From NCBI RefSeq assembly GCF_022682495.2, contig NC_071397.1, positions 13,173,082 to 13,237,081 of the forward strand: 64,000 nt of DNA, in the 5' to 3' direction. Shown piece by piece: positions 1 through 10,949 of the stretch. Position 1 is the stretch's first letter. Each line of letters starts with the position of its first letter. Position numbers and translations under genes: made by a program. The notes beneath the pieces are model-generated. The model searched no databases and had not been told where the DNA came from. It was given only the letters and a program-made list of their open reading frames with translations. Source of the stretch: Desmodus rotundus (taxonomy: Eukaryota; Chordata; Mammalia; Chiroptera; Phyllostomidae).

Positions 1-214
1 TAAAACAAATTATAGAAGATAACCAGATGCCAAAATTGTCCATTAAGTTCTACACCAAAATGTGAAAGTTTCTCAAAGAAGAGATATTGTGCAAACTATA
101 AAAGAAAAAAAACAGCCAGTCCCACTCATTCTCACCTCTACCTAACCCCCAAACCACATTGCTAATGACAACCGCGAAAGGGCTGGATGCCAATGACTTA
201 TCATCAAGTAGTTT
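1..214. other. Unassigned AT-rich sequence
   Basis: No recognisable gene or repeat family. It ends at the target site of the truncated L1 that follows. Confidence 0.4.
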
Positions 215-386
215 AAGATTTTCTACGGGAGCTACTAGGGGACAAAGGACACAAAGACAAAATCAAGGTGGAGGGTAGAGGTGGGGGAGGGAGGTGGGAC
301 TGGCTGGGGTGGGGTGGGGGGATGGGGAGAAAATGCAAACAATTGTAACTGAATAACAATAAAAAAATTTTAAAAAAAGATTTTCT
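215..386 (+). mobile_element. Severely 5'-truncated L1 3' UTR with target-site duplication
   Basis: The 10-bp duplication aagattttct occurs at 215-224 and again at 377-386. Between them lies about 150 bp of bat-type L1 3' UTR: a G-rich tract, then 'gtaactgaataacaataaa' and an A-rich tail. The orientation is plus. The same G-rich 3' UTR style is seen at 38.8-39.1 kb, so the family call is supported within the window. No coding sequence remains. Confidence 0.8.
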
Positions 387-974
387 GTTCTATCTTGACT
401 CTTCTCTCTCTAACTATACTTTGGGTCAAACTTTCTAAATTATGATTCCCTCCATCACTGACCAATACCCACTGTTCTTGCCTGTGGGACGATCAGAACT
501 GGGAGACCCTAGGAAGAAACACCAAGACTCCAGTGCAAACTCCAGCTCCAGGACTCCACCTGCACTCCAAAGCCACACTTGTGTTTTCAGTACATTCAGC
601 TGCTCGCAGTCCCGAGCCAGAGGATACTAGCTTGCTTGATTCCAGATCCCCAGACCTCTAAATTTCACACATGTTTTCTAATCTTAGTCCCTGCAACCTG
701 TTGAGCTTTGCCTTCTTTGGAATTTCTAAACAAGCTGTATATGCTCAGCCAGGTTAAGGAAGCTATTTGAGTTTCAAATAAAGATTCAAGTTTTTAGATT
801 TTTACTTGGATCTTTATCCTTCAAACAGTGTGCCTTAGTTAAATACTACAAAAAAAAAGGGGGGACTCAGAATATTAGTGGTTTAAAGTTGACTTTCTCC
901 CTTACCTTCCTCCCTTCCTTCCTCCCCTCCTTCATCCCTCCCTTCCTTTCTTCCTTTTTTTCTTTCTTTTTTTT
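387..974. other. Unassigned stretch ending in a pyrimidine-rich tract
   Basis: Positions 387-889 hold only one 62-codon chance frame. Positions 890-974 are a CT-rich low-complexity run (ccttcc/ttctt) next to the A-tail end of a reverse-oriented VES SINE. Confidence 0.4.
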
Positions 975-1199
975 TAAAAAGATTTTATCTATTTATCTTT
1001 AGAGACGACAGAAAAGAGGGAGAGAGAGGGAGAGAAACATCATTGTGTGAGAGATACATCCACTGGTTGTCTCTCACACACTCCCAACTGGGGACCTGGC
1101 CCACAACCCAGGCATGTTCTGACCTGACTGGGAATCAAACTGGCGACCCTTTTGTTCTCAGGCCGGCATTCAATCCACTGAGCCACACTAGCCAGGGCC
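975..1199 (-). mobile_element. VES-type tRNA-derived SINE (minus)
   Basis: Read on the minus strand it begins 'gccctggctagtgtggctcag' near 1199, carries the tRNA-like head with a degenerate B box, then a CT-rich body and an A-rich tail toward 975. The head matches the other VES copies here, for example 42907-43123. The 79-codon frame across it is a by-product. Confidence 0.85.
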
Positions 1200-1252
1200 C
1201 ATTTCTTCCTTCCTTCCTTCCTTCCTTCTTCCCTTCCTTCCTTCCTTCTAAT
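1200..1252. repeat. (CCTT)n simple repeat
   Basis: Tandem 'ccttcctt' units directly follow the SINE head. This is a microsatellite with some cctt/ccct interruptions. Confidence 0.85.
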
Positions 1253-1589
1253 GTGCTGAATTCCCTACCTTTTCTTCAATGAATTATGAGATGAGTGATG
1301 CAAAAAAAAATTGCCTAAGAAAAAAATTAAAATTTATGTCTCAAAATTTCAAAGAACTTGTGTAGAAGAATTCATCATAGCTGGTATCTTCAGAACTGAA
1401 TATTAAAGGCAAGATCAAGATAACATGATTTGTAGGGTAGTACCTAAGGGGAAGATAACCCGTGCTCAGATACTTCTGCCCTTTGTTATTTTGTAGCTGT
1501 GTAACTCTATAAAGCTGTCTCACTCTAGTGAAGCCTTAGCTTTTTTATCAGAAAAAAATGAGTCTAATAATATAGCATTGGGTTGGCCA

Positions 1590-2375
1590 AAACGTTGATT
1601 TAGAGGAGCATTCCTTAGAAGAGGCAGGCTGGGCTCTATCTGCAGATGGAAGCAGTTATATGAACAGAGGAAACAGAAAGGCTGGGTATGCAATTGTGCC
1701 TCTTGAAGGAGTAGCAGAGGCCACAATTTTACTGCTGGGAACCGCTGCTCAGAAAGCTGCACTGATTGCATTGACGAGGGTACTAGAATTTTTGCATGAA
1801 AAGAGAGTGAATGTGTACACTGACTCCAAGTGCACTTTCCTAATTTTGTATGCATATGGTTCCATCTGGAAGGAAAGAGGACTATTAACCTCCAATAAAA
1901 AGACAATTAAGCATGCAGCAGAAATTTTTAAAGTATGAGAAGCTGTCCAGGTGCCTTTACAGGTGGCAGTTATTCACTACTCCAGGCATCAGAAAGAGGA
2001 CATGGAAGTGGTTAAAGCAAACAGTCTGCTGATCAAACAGTGAAAGGGGCTGCTAAAGGAACATTTATAATGCCTTTGGGACCTGTTGTAGACTTGTCAC
2101 AATCTGACCCTGAATATCCAACTACAGACTTAGAGAAAACTAAGAGTTGGGGCTTTTGATAAAGAAGGTCCCAGTAGTAGAGAAAGAACAAGAAAAAAGT
2201 TATACTACTTCCTCAACATTTAGTAGAGCCAGTCATGAAAACCTCTGCATGAGGACACTCAGTATGGAAAGGATTCATTAACCACCTACATTAAACTGTG
2301 GCTCACAGGTCCTGGAATTTCTGAAGCTATACGAAAAGTGAGAGCTAGATGTTGTGTGCAAGAAGAGCAATCCTA
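1590..2375 (+). pseudogene. ERV1-type pol remnant: RNase H and integrase zinc-binding region
   Basis: From about 1620 the plus strand encodes RNase H-like sequence: 'LSADGSS' (an acidic residue of the active site), a helix beginning 'AAQKAALIALTRVL' and the strand 'VNVYTDSK' with its aspartate. A degenerate C-terminal HxxxHQ patch follows near 1970. From 2250 the frame resembles the integrase N-terminal domain (Y-G-K-D-S-L-T, then G-P-G-I, then paired Cys). Gammaretrovirus-like ERV Pol has this order. In-frame stops occur at about 1936, 2041 and 2073, with frame changes, so no product is expected. The polymerase domain, Gag and Env are absent. The 92-codon frame at 1660-1938 is the longest surviving piece. 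Confidence 0.75.
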
Positions 2376-2600
2376 AGGTTGGCTTGAGATGAGATGTAAG
2401 ACAGTCTTTTATGGTACATAACCCACTGTCTTCTCAGATCACCACCCATCTGAATAAAACGCCCATAAAGATTCAATCCTAAAAAAAAAAAGATTCAATC
2501 CTTGTGACTATTTATTGGTTCTGGCAGTGACAGGCAACATGAATGCCAACTTTTCCAGCTTCAGTAATATCTGTGTCTATTAGGAATTAAATAATGCTAT
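2376..2600 (+). repeat. ERV LTR 3'-portion-like segment with poly(A) micro-insertion
   Basis: The segment from 'ggcttgagatga' to 'ttccagcttcagtaat' aligns by eye with 44505-44665 ('ggcttgagatgaattg...ttccagtttcat'). It contains an AATAAA-type signal (ctgaataaaa, about 2451-2460). Its position after pol and its poly(A) signal suggest the R/U5 part of an LTR. It is broken by an 11-bp direct repeat, agattcaatcc (2469-2479 and 2491-2501), flanking T(A)10. Confidence 0.5.
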
Positions 2601-4137
2601 TAATAAATATGTTTTAAAAGAATTTTTGATTAAACAGAAGTGGCAAAAAAAAACATCCACAAAAACCAGCGCCTATAGTCCTGGGTAGAAAGAGGACTCC
2701 AGCAGCATAACAAAGGCAAACTCCACTTCTAGGCTCACCAAGAATTTCCCACCAAAGAACAGCCAGTCCAGTGACCAGAAGCTACGGAAGGACCTCCAAG
2801 AAGATGTGATTTAGCAAACGTCCTATATTGGATCCTCAAAGTCTTCAGCTGTGATTGGCCTGCTCCTCCAAGTAGATTCCCCAGGGCCAAAAGGGTCATA
2901 GGCGTTCACCTGCCCTTCTTGACAATCCTGAAAAGCATACTGTCAGTGATGGAGTGAGGCTGAATGGAGAAGCATCTCTGAAGATTCCCCACATTTTGGG
3001 GAAAGTTTCCAGCAACATGGTTCTCAAGAGCAGATAATCTGAGGCAGGATGAGGAAGATGGGACTGAAGCTTGCATTTCACATTACCCAGACTTCCCCAG
3101 ACTCGACAACTTTGACCTTATGTCCTCAATCCACAAGCTGGGAGCACGTGAACTGGGAGCAAGGGGTTACACATGTCCCCAGCTCCCAGAGTTTCCTGCC
3201 AGGCTTCCTAGTGTCTGGGAACTTCTTACAGGTCCTTAAGGACGTATGAAGATCAGCTCCAAACTCACCATGCCTGTTGAAAAGATAACTTTCTGGCTGA
3301 TATGCTCAAGGTAGACCACCTATAATGAGGAGGAAGAAACCTTTGGATGTCTCTGAGGCCAACTTTATGCATTTTCAAATATTTTGGGCTGTACCTCAGC
3401 CCTCAGAGGGAGAAATGAAGCAAAGAGTGACATCTGGCTACTCTCTAACCCCAACAGACCTATCTAGAAAAAGTGTTCACAATGTAAATGTTAAAAACTG
3501 ATTATCTCAGCCTTGATCTGAGTAAGTAGAGCTGGAGACACATACCACAACATTCTTTTAGAACATTTGGCTCTAAGCCCTGGGGACCCAGGAGTCTGAG
3601 AACAGCAAAACAAGACATTTTTGTCTCATGCTGAATTCCCATGTCCTACAATTTCCTGTCACATCTGCAGCTGGTCTCTATGCCAGGGCTTCAGAGTCAC
3701 ATCTCTCAGACTGGGAAGGACTCTGGGGATCATCCAGGCCACCCCCTACCTCATAGGAGCTACACTCAGATCAGGAGACACGCTCTTGACTTTGTGAGTT
3801 TGACTTCCCTTACCCATCTTCCAGACCCTTTCCGGGATGAAGCTTTCATAGATAACGAAGAGGGTGGGACATTCTGATGTAGAACCAGAAGAGAGGAGCT
3901 CCCGTCAAATTTTCCCCAGCCTCTCTCTTATGTGCACAATCTTTGATTTGCTTGTAATAGGAGCCTTTGCTAATACATAAATCGTTGCCACATGCTACAG
4001 AAAGCACACGTTTCCAGTCAATATTCCTGGGTTGCCCAGGCCACCGGGTGATGCAAGAAATCTACTTTCATCTCAGGACTTGGAGCTTTATGTTATCATA
4101 GGTATGAGGCAGAAGATGAGTTAAAGTTTCCTTTGTG
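2601..4137. other. Unassigned sequence, no gene seen
   Basis: The longest frames are 61 to 78 codons on either strand, with no domain signature and no splice-flanked conserved exon. No SINE head, LTR or terminal inverted repeat was recognised. Confidence 0.35.
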
Positions 4138-4335
4138 TAGCCCTGGCCAGAGAGTTCAGCTGGTTACAGCGTTGTCCAGCTATAGTAAGGTTGCAGGTTC
4201 CGTCTGCAGTCAGGGCACAGCCCAATGAACGCATGAGTAAGTGCAACAACGAATTGATCTCTGTCTCTCTCTCTCTCTCTCTCTCTGTCCCTCTCCCTCT
4301 CCCTCTTTTTTTCATCAATAAACAAAGATTATTTT
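4138..4335 (+). mobile_element. VES SINE, diverged
   Basis: Starts 'gccctggccagagagttcag' and keeps the promoter box region 'ggttgcaggttccgtctgcagtcagggcac'-like order. A long CT/TC repeat follows (about 4258-4305), then an AATAAA-containing tail. The long TC tract is typical of this SINE's 3' half. It is more diverged than the copies at 42.9 and 47.7 kb. Confidence 0.75.
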
Positions 4336-6719
4336 TAAATCCTTTAAAGGTGACTTTTTGGTTTTGAGCCGGGATGACTGAAACATAGCATAAGCAAGTC
4401 AAGAAGTTGAAGAATTTTGAGGGTGCGGGAATGAAATAAAGGCAGATTTGTGGGTTCCTTCATCGAGGAGTCATTTTTTAAAGCATTTCGACCTTAATTC
4501 TGAATCCAGGAAGAATGAAATTCATTAGACAAATAAAACCATTTCTGAAGGTGAGGTGGGGGAGGCCGCTATGGAAGCTATGATTTGTCAGAGGAAATAG
4601 AAGAATAGGAAGGAAATACTGCAAGAGAATACCAAAACTTTCTTAAGATTTATAAAGTCAAATATCCTTCTTCTATTTCCAGTGTAGTCTCCAAAGAAAA
4701 GGGAAAATATGAGGGAGATTATAGAAAAACTAGTGATACTCCCTCTCCCAAAGTCAAACCTGAGTTCTCAACTCATCTCAATAGTTGAAACTAGTTCCCA
4801 GTCTCCCAAACGCCTGTTTTTGAGCAGAACAGCCCCAGTTCCAACAAATATTCTTCATACATGACTGTTCCCCAAATCCTTCACACTCAGTCTCCCTTGA
4901 ATACATTTTAGTTTGCCAGTGTGCCTCTGAAAATGTAGCACCTAGAATCTTTTTAAAGTCTTTAAATACAAAATGATCTAAAATAAAAACACAAACTGCA
5001 GGCCCCTCACCCGCCTTGCGCTGGCCACATTTCCCCGTGAGACCACAAGATGCCGCCCTGCATTTTGAGCGGCAATGTGGCCCACTCGTATGGTCTCTTC
5101 ATCAGTTACTTTCGGCTTGTCTTTTTCCCCCAAACAAGTTGTTGTTATTCTTATGTAGTTGTTTTGTCTGATGTTGTTTTTACCTAATTAAAGGCAAACT
5201 TTTCCCCTAGTTAACGTATATTATATAAATTGTAGACATGTGCCAATAGAGCTTAACGGAACTACTTTGAATCTGGATTCTGACTTTCTGTTAGCCATTC
5301 TTCTCAGCTTTGTGTCACTCCCAATTCACAATCAGGCCACTTAAAAGTCCTCTCAAATGTTGGACAAAAATATTGAATTGGAGGGGTGATGAACTGACAT
5401 CACTGTGGCATATGATACTATTTTCTTCTCAACGGGCTTCTTCAGGATTATAATTGTTAATGTGTGCTTTATTTACTTAGAAAATAAGCCATTTTATTAT
5501 ATAAATAATTAAAAATTTTATAAACTATTTTCATAATACCTGCTTAATGAACTTCATTGAATTGAAGAAGTATATAAGTAGCTATTTCATTATAAGAAAA
5601 ATGTCTATGTTATCAAGTTGGAATACAAAAGTAATAAAGTATTGAACTTGAGGCTCCCACTTGGGTTCATTACGGAATAACTTTCTAGCCCAGATCACAG
5701 ACTAAGGCTAAAGGGAGACCTGAGAATCCATAAAGTGGATGTTGACTAGAAGAGGTCCCCACTCAAACTTTAGCAGTGTGGTGACATCGTAATTACTTAA
5801 TGAAATTCCTGATTATTTTATGGTTGCTTAAGCCCTGTCCTGGATATAAAGAGTAATAAAAAGAGGCCATTTGAAATAGCATTGTTCTCTTAAAATATTA
5901 TTTCCTGTTGAGTGTAAGATAAAGAACTGGAGTAATTGAGTGGCATATTTGGCATAATTATAAAGGAGGAAGAAAGAAACCTTTGTAAATAAGTAAATAT
6001 TCACCTAATAAATTTTTCAAGTGAATTAAATTGAGTTTCTTCCTGGCTATGGATTCCTGAAGGATAACCACACTTCCTCAGTGAAACAATCTCCAGCCTA
6101 ACCCACTTCCTGATCTCCTCTAGTCTCCATAGAAGAAACAGGCTTGTTTGCAATCACCAGATTTGACTTCTGAGACTGACGTGTATTCCAGCCCTTTTAT
6201 GGCCTTCCCAAGCCAGTGGGCTTATGGCAAGGTCCTCTTACAGGCAGGGCATCAGGGGCCACCTGCCCTGGTAAGAAAATTGAACACAAACATAGAAAGA
6301 AGGCATAGGACTGGGTAGGGAACCCAATGCAGTTCTCTTCTCCTCCTTTCTGGGGTCCACCTGGCCTGGGCGTAGTAGGAATGCTTCAGATTCATGCACA
6401 GAAACCTCACACTGCAGTTACTGACCATCCCCACTTGCCAGGGACTGAGAAGTTGTCTGGGACATGGGACATTCCATATTAAAACTGGGGAAGTCTCAGG
6501 CCAATGGGAATGAGTTGGTCACTCTCATATATACACTGGACAGTAAGATTGTGGGGGTTCATCCAAGTCCCACATTCCTTCTCTTAATTCACCCTGAAAT
6601 ACAAACCATTATGGGAAAAGAAAACCTGTTTGTCAAAGCACAGGGTGTTGAATTCAACCCCTTTCAATGGAATCCTGAGGGTGTATAGGGTTGGTGGTTT
6701 ATTATGGTCTATTATCCAA
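4336..6719. other. Unassigned AT-rich sequence
   Basis: Only short frames. A GC-richer patch at about 4997-5080 (cccctcacccgcc...) stands out and may be an old repeat, but I could not name it. The rest is AT-rich without repeat hallmarks. Confidence 0.35.
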
Positions 6720-6925
6720 GGAGCCATATAACACAGTGGGTGGGAACATAGACTCTGGCTCAGGACTGCCTGAGTCCAAATGCCATGTTAAGACTTATTC
6801 TTAATCTCTCTGTTGTCTTCTTATTTATGAAATAGGAATGAGCATAGGACCAACCTCATATGTTGTGAGAACTGACTTATAATAGACAGTGCTTAGCCCA
6901 GGACTGGCCATGTAGTACCAAACAT
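6720..6925 (+). repeat. MIR SINE fragment (plus)
   Basis: Shows the MIR order: 'agactctggctcaggactgcctgagtccaaat' (tRNA-derived part), then 'ttaatctctctgt', 'atgaaataggaatgagcatag' and 'agtgcttagccca'. This is the ancient mammal-wide SINE, well diverged. Confidence 0.75.
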
Positions 6926-7004
6926 CTGCTATCATTGCTATTTTTGGTAATCCAGCAGACACGTGCTGATCTTTGTTAGATCTTTGCTGTAAACACACTC
7001 TGTA

Positions 7005-7734
7005 TGATCAACCTTGGTCAGCTCCAAGCACTGTGCTAAGTGCTAGAAATACATCGGTGAATATAACTAAGTTCCAGCTCTGACTCAATCTACAGACCAG
7101 TAAGCAAGATAGACAAACCAGCAATTGCACTACAGTGAAGTAAGGGCATGATTTTAGGAGTTGTCAAAAATGCTACAGGACGCCTTAGGGAAGTAGCATG
7201 ACTCAGAGTTAAGAAAGTGACATCTAGACTGAGATTTGAAGGAGAGGGAGGAATTTGCCAAAGATGAGGAGATGAGTGGGGGGGATATTTCAGGCTGAAG
7301 GAACAAGTAGCATGTTCAATTGCTGTAAATTTGGAAAGTATGCTGCTAAAAACCTTAAATCCCATGCCCTGTTGAGTTCCATTGAGGTTGTGGCAAGAAC
7401 TAAAAGTCGTCTCCCATTAACCCAGTTGTCCTTTCAGGACTAGGACTCTGATCTCCTCTGCGTTTTAGCTGAGCACATGACCCCACATATTTTCTTGAAC
7501 CTAAGTATGGCCTTATGACTAAGTTTTGACCAGTATGCCCACTTCCAGAATACATTTTAAAAAAATGTATTTGCTTGTTCTCTGCTTCCTCTCCCCAACT
7601 TCCTGTGGGCTGGAATATGTGGGTATGTGGAGTGAGCCAGTTTTGACTATGCAGACGAATACAATACCCTAGGAAATGGAAGAACATGAGGAAATCTGGC
7701 TCTTCAAATAGCCTGGTGGAGAACAGACTCCTCG
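7005..7734. other. Mostly unassigned; old repeat trace at 7010-7090
   Basis: 'caagcactgtgctaagtgct' followed by 'ctcaatctacagaccag' resembles an ancient mammalian MIR/L2-class repeat. Beyond 7090 nothing is recognised up to the ERV1 target site. Confidence 0.4.
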
Positions 7735-8283
7735 CGTTACCGTAGACAGTCATCTGGAGGGACGGGCTGCACAGGGGCTGTGCAGAGGATGCAGACATGT
7801 AATCCAGGAATGTGGACTCCAATGGGCTCCCCTGGATGTACAGGTACCGTGTCCAGCGCTGGGAGGTCGACTGAGGGCTGTGGCATCTCCAGGCTTCCTG
7901 ACGGTGAGTCTTACAATCCCTCCCTCCCCAATGACCCTGATAAGGAAGATAGTCAGGGAGGTCCCAGGAGACTCCCGCATTGGCCAAGGTGGCACAGTGG
8001 GAGGTTCTTACACTGAGCTGGCTGAAAGCTAGAGATGAGTGGATAGGGCCCAAAAGCAGTAAGATAGATGGATTAAAAAAAAAAAAAAAAAGCCCTCCTC
8101 TCTGTATCCCTATAAGAACCATGGGCTTGAGCAGAGAGATGAGATGATCTTTGCGATGGGAGTCCACCATTCTCACAGGTTGTGGCTGGCACCTAAATAA
8201 ACTTCTTTCCTCTTGTACCAGCACCTGTCTCACAAGTTTGGCTTTTGTTGCAGCAGGCAGCCAAACCCATTTGTTCGGTTTCA
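7735..8283 (+). repeat. 5' LTR of the ERV1 provirus
   Basis: Aligns with 13443-14056. Shared landmarks are 'cgttaccgtagacagtcat' / 'tgttactgtagacaatcag' at the start, 'ggatagggc', 'gggcttgagcagagagatgagatg', the 'aataaacttctttcctcttg' poly(A) region and 'ggcttttgttgcagc' near the end. The initial TG has decayed to CG. A 17-A run lies at about 8075-8091. It is 65 bp shorter than the 3' LTR. A 277-codon antisense frame crossing it is a by-product. Confidence 0.85.
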
Positions 8284-9210
8284 GTTTTTGGCAAGCCAGC
8301 CAAGAGGTCAGGGACCTTGGTAAGTCCCAGAGGGCCTGGACTGAGGTCCCAGCTGCCTGTGGCAGGCCAACCCAGGGAGCAGGACTGAGAGGACTTCCCA
8401 GCAGCAGCTAAAAGCTTTTCTTGGAGGACTTTCCTACACTCCTTCTCAAGATGCCAGCCTCCTAGAAACACTTGGCTCGTGAAAGGAAACAAGTTTTCTG
8501 GGTAGTAGACAGACCCCAAGGATGGGTAAGTCGAACCAGCATGCACAGCAGGGGTCTTCTATCCCTACTGCTTGGCCTTTATGCCACTGGCAGCTGCCAG
8601 CAAGATTTTGATGAGCTGGCCGTGAGAAATTAATGGCTGGGACACTGCTAACTTTTATAAATTGCTGCAGCTGAGAGAGCATGGACAGCTGCTGGCAAAG
8701 TTTTGATTAGCCAGCCATCCCTGACTTTGGGCTTTGTGCCACTTGGTTTTATGCCACTTGGGCTTCATGCCACTTGGGCTTTATGCCAGTTGGGCTTTGT
8801 GTTGCTTGGGTCCGATTAGAACCATTTGTGGTACCAGTTGGTAGTTTATTCCTGCCTCTTGGGCTTCATGCCAAATGGGCTCTGTGCCACGCGGGCTCCC
8901 TGACATTTGGGTCCAGTCAGGACCACTTGTTGTATCAGTTGGCAGGAGTTAAGATGCTCGACTTGCTTGTGAGCACTCGTGAGCCTCATTTGAACAGTGG
9001 AATTATGAATCCAAGTTTTGTTCATATGGTTCCATTGTGTCTGCTTATGGTTTGGGGTTTGTATGTTTTGCCATCAGGGATTGTTCTGTTTCAATACCTG
9101 AAGGGAGCCCATTGGGCCGAATTTTTGCAGTTTGGTGCATGTACAGTTATAATCCAATGACTACGAAGGAATTGATTTTCTATTGTAACATTGGTCACCT
9201 ATGTTTAGCC
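8284..9210 (+). other. ERV1 untranslated leader
   Basis: Starts 'gtttttggcaagccagcc' after the LTR. I could not match the primer binding site to a particular tRNA. It contains the 16-bp tandem repeats listed separately. The 128-codon frame at 8774-9160 is made of this repeat and resembles no Gag. Confidence 0.55.
8725..8950 (+). repeat. 16-bp tandem repeats in the ERV1 leader
   Basis: Units of the form tgggcttcatgccact recur at least eight times with mutations. There is a higher order: each of two blocks of short units ends in a longer unit ('tgggtccgattagaaccattt...' and 'tgggtccagtcaggaccactt...'). So a block of about 110 bp seems to have been duplicated as a whole. Confidence 0.7.
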
Positions 9211-9431
9211 TAGGGGTGTCAAATTCATTTTCACCAGGGGCCACATCAGCCTCGTGGTTGCCTTCAAAGAGCCGAATGTAATTTTAGGACTGTATAAATG
9301 TAACCACTCCTTAACAGTTAAGCAAGAGCTTGGCACTGCTGCTGGGTAGAAACAAGGTGCCAGGCAGGATAAAAGAAGGTAGAGGGCTGGATTCGGCCTG
9401 TGGGCCTTCTGTTTGCCAGGTGGCTTTAGGC
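9203..9431 (+). mobile_element. Non-autonomous hAT element inserted in the ERV1
   Basis: Element about 9211-9423, from 'taggggtgtcaaattc' to 'ctgtttgccaggtgg'. Ends resemble hAT termini (aGGGGTGTCAAA against the complement of TTTGccAggtg). The flanks gtttagcc (9203-9210) and ctttaggc (9424-9431) agree at 6 of 8 positions, as expected for an aged 8-bp hAT duplication. The motif 'gggccacatcagcctcg' is typical of this repeat. No transposase. Confidence 0.75.
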
Positions 9432-9870
9432 TATGGGGGAAAATTGCCCCTAAATGGTTCCCTAAATTACTACACCATCATACAGTTGGAATTATTTTGC
9501 CAATGGTCAGGGAAATGGCACAAAATCCCTTATGCCCAGTCATTTCTGTCTCTACACAATAAGGATTTGGCAAAGAAAGGGAACAAACTAAAGACACAGA
9601 GAAAGGAATTGGCTTCAAATCCCTTCCCTTTTACAGTAAGATGCAGGGAGAAAAAGAAAATGGGGAGATGAGTCTCTTTAATGCCCTGAACCTGGGGAAC
9701 TCAGAATTAGCAGAAGGAAGATTTCTCCCACCACCACCCCTGCTGCCAGAAACAGGGCCCAGAGGGGTGACAATCCCACCCTGTATGATGAAGGAAAAGC
9801 CTCCCCCTTGAAGTCCTAGCACGGCTCCCAGTCCGGCCAGGGAGCATTGCTACCCAGGGCAGGACAGTTC
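9432..9870 (+). other. ERV1 gag N-terminal region, unreadable
   Basis: Lies between two hAT insertions in the position of matrix and p12. A proline-rich patch ('PPPPLLPETGPRG'-like, around 9735-9765) suits a gammaretroviral p12 region. Frames are short and broken, so the assignment is by position. Confidence 0.4.
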
Positions 9871-10085
9871 CCTTTGAGTGAGGGTTCCCAGCCCCTGGTC
9901 TGTGAACCAGTACTGGTCCATGGCCTGTTAGGAGCCAGGCCAGGCTGCAGGAGGTGAACAGCAGGCTTTGCTTGAATTACCGCCTGAGCTCCGCCTCCTC
10001 TCCCAGCCCCACCTTGTCCATGGAAAAATCATCTTCCAAGAAACTGGTCCCTGTTGTCAAAAAGGTTGAGACTGCTGCCTTTGAG
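9871..10085 (-). mobile_element. hAT (Charlie/MER1-like) element with perfect 8-bp target duplication
   Basis: The octamer cctttgag flanks it exactly at 9871-9878 and 10078-10085, so the element is 9879-10077. It has a 'gggttcccagcccctgg' end and an 'aaaaaggttgagactgctg' end, as in mammalian hAT non-autonomous elements, and 'ggtccatggcctgttagg' inside. Strand is given by the usual consensus orientation and is tentative. Confidence 0.8.
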
Positions 10086-10102
10086 TCAGTACCCTATCCA
10101 TG

Positions 10103-10945
10103 GAATAAATAGGGAGGGTTAGGACCACTGGCCATTATTGGGCCGATATTCCATTTTCCACTTAGGATATACTGAATTGGAAGAATCCCAAAACCTCATA
10201 CAGGGAGGATCTTCAGAAACATGGCAGATCTTATTACCTTCATGTTTGCCACTCACCATCCAAACTGGCCAGACGTACAGGCTCCCCTAACATGTTGCTA
10301 AGGGCAGATGAAAGGCAGCTACTTACAGACAAGGCTAATAAAGAGGTTCATCATCTCCATCAAGGAATCCCAACAGCACCCCCAACCAGGCCAGGGCAAT
10401 CTCCTGAGAGAACCAAATTGGGACCTGAATGGCAGGTGCCTCACCTTCTAAAACATTATAAGAGGTACATATCGAAAGGGCTAAGAAAAGGGTGTATGAA
10501 CGAAAAGCCTGAACATGATACAGGCCATTCAACAGAAACCAAACGAAGATCCTTCTGAATTTTTCGAAAGGATCTGTCAGGCCCATTGAAAGCACACTGA
10601 TGCTGACCCACAGGCACCAAAAATGTCCAGATGGTAAAAATGACTTTTATTGGGCAAAGTGCCCTGGGTATTGGAGGGAAGCTCCAACGTTTACACAGGG
10701 CATTGAGAATGAATTCTTCCCAACTGGTGGACATAGTCTTTAAAGTTTACCATGCCCAGGTAACAAGGAAATTAAATCAGGTGGGGAAACCAGACAGAGA
10801 GGTGGGACTCAAAAGGAAAAGGGAAAGACCCACCAGGCTCCAATCAATGTGCCTGTTGCAAAGAGGAGGAGGGCCATTAGAGAAAGGACGGCTCAGGGCT
10901 CAAAAAGAAAAATAAAAAGGATAGAAATCCTCACCGAGAAATGTT
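10103..10945 (+). pseudogene. ERV1 gag remnant: capsid C-terminal part and degenerate nucleocapsid
   Basis: At about 10520-10585 the frame reads 'PNEDPSEFFERICQAH', matching the part of gammaretroviral capsid around the major homology region, followed by a stop. At about 10835-10890 'QCACCKEEEGH' and a nearby 'RKD' look like the remains of a single CCHC zinc knuckle, with an extra residue and a stop. Several frame changes separate the pieces; open frames at 10292-10558 and 10631-10915 cover parts in mixed phase. No functional Gag. Confidence 0.65.
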
Positions 10946-10949
10946 AGAA

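Noticed and set aside
7400..8233. 277-codon minus-strand open frame
   Set aside because: It is antisense to the ERV1 5' LTR and reads through its poly(A) run as poly-Phe. No domain, and the LTR explains the DNA.
8725..8950. Short repeated units considered as a CRISPR-like array
   Set aside because: Units are contiguous 16-mers without spacers, in a mammalian ERV leader.
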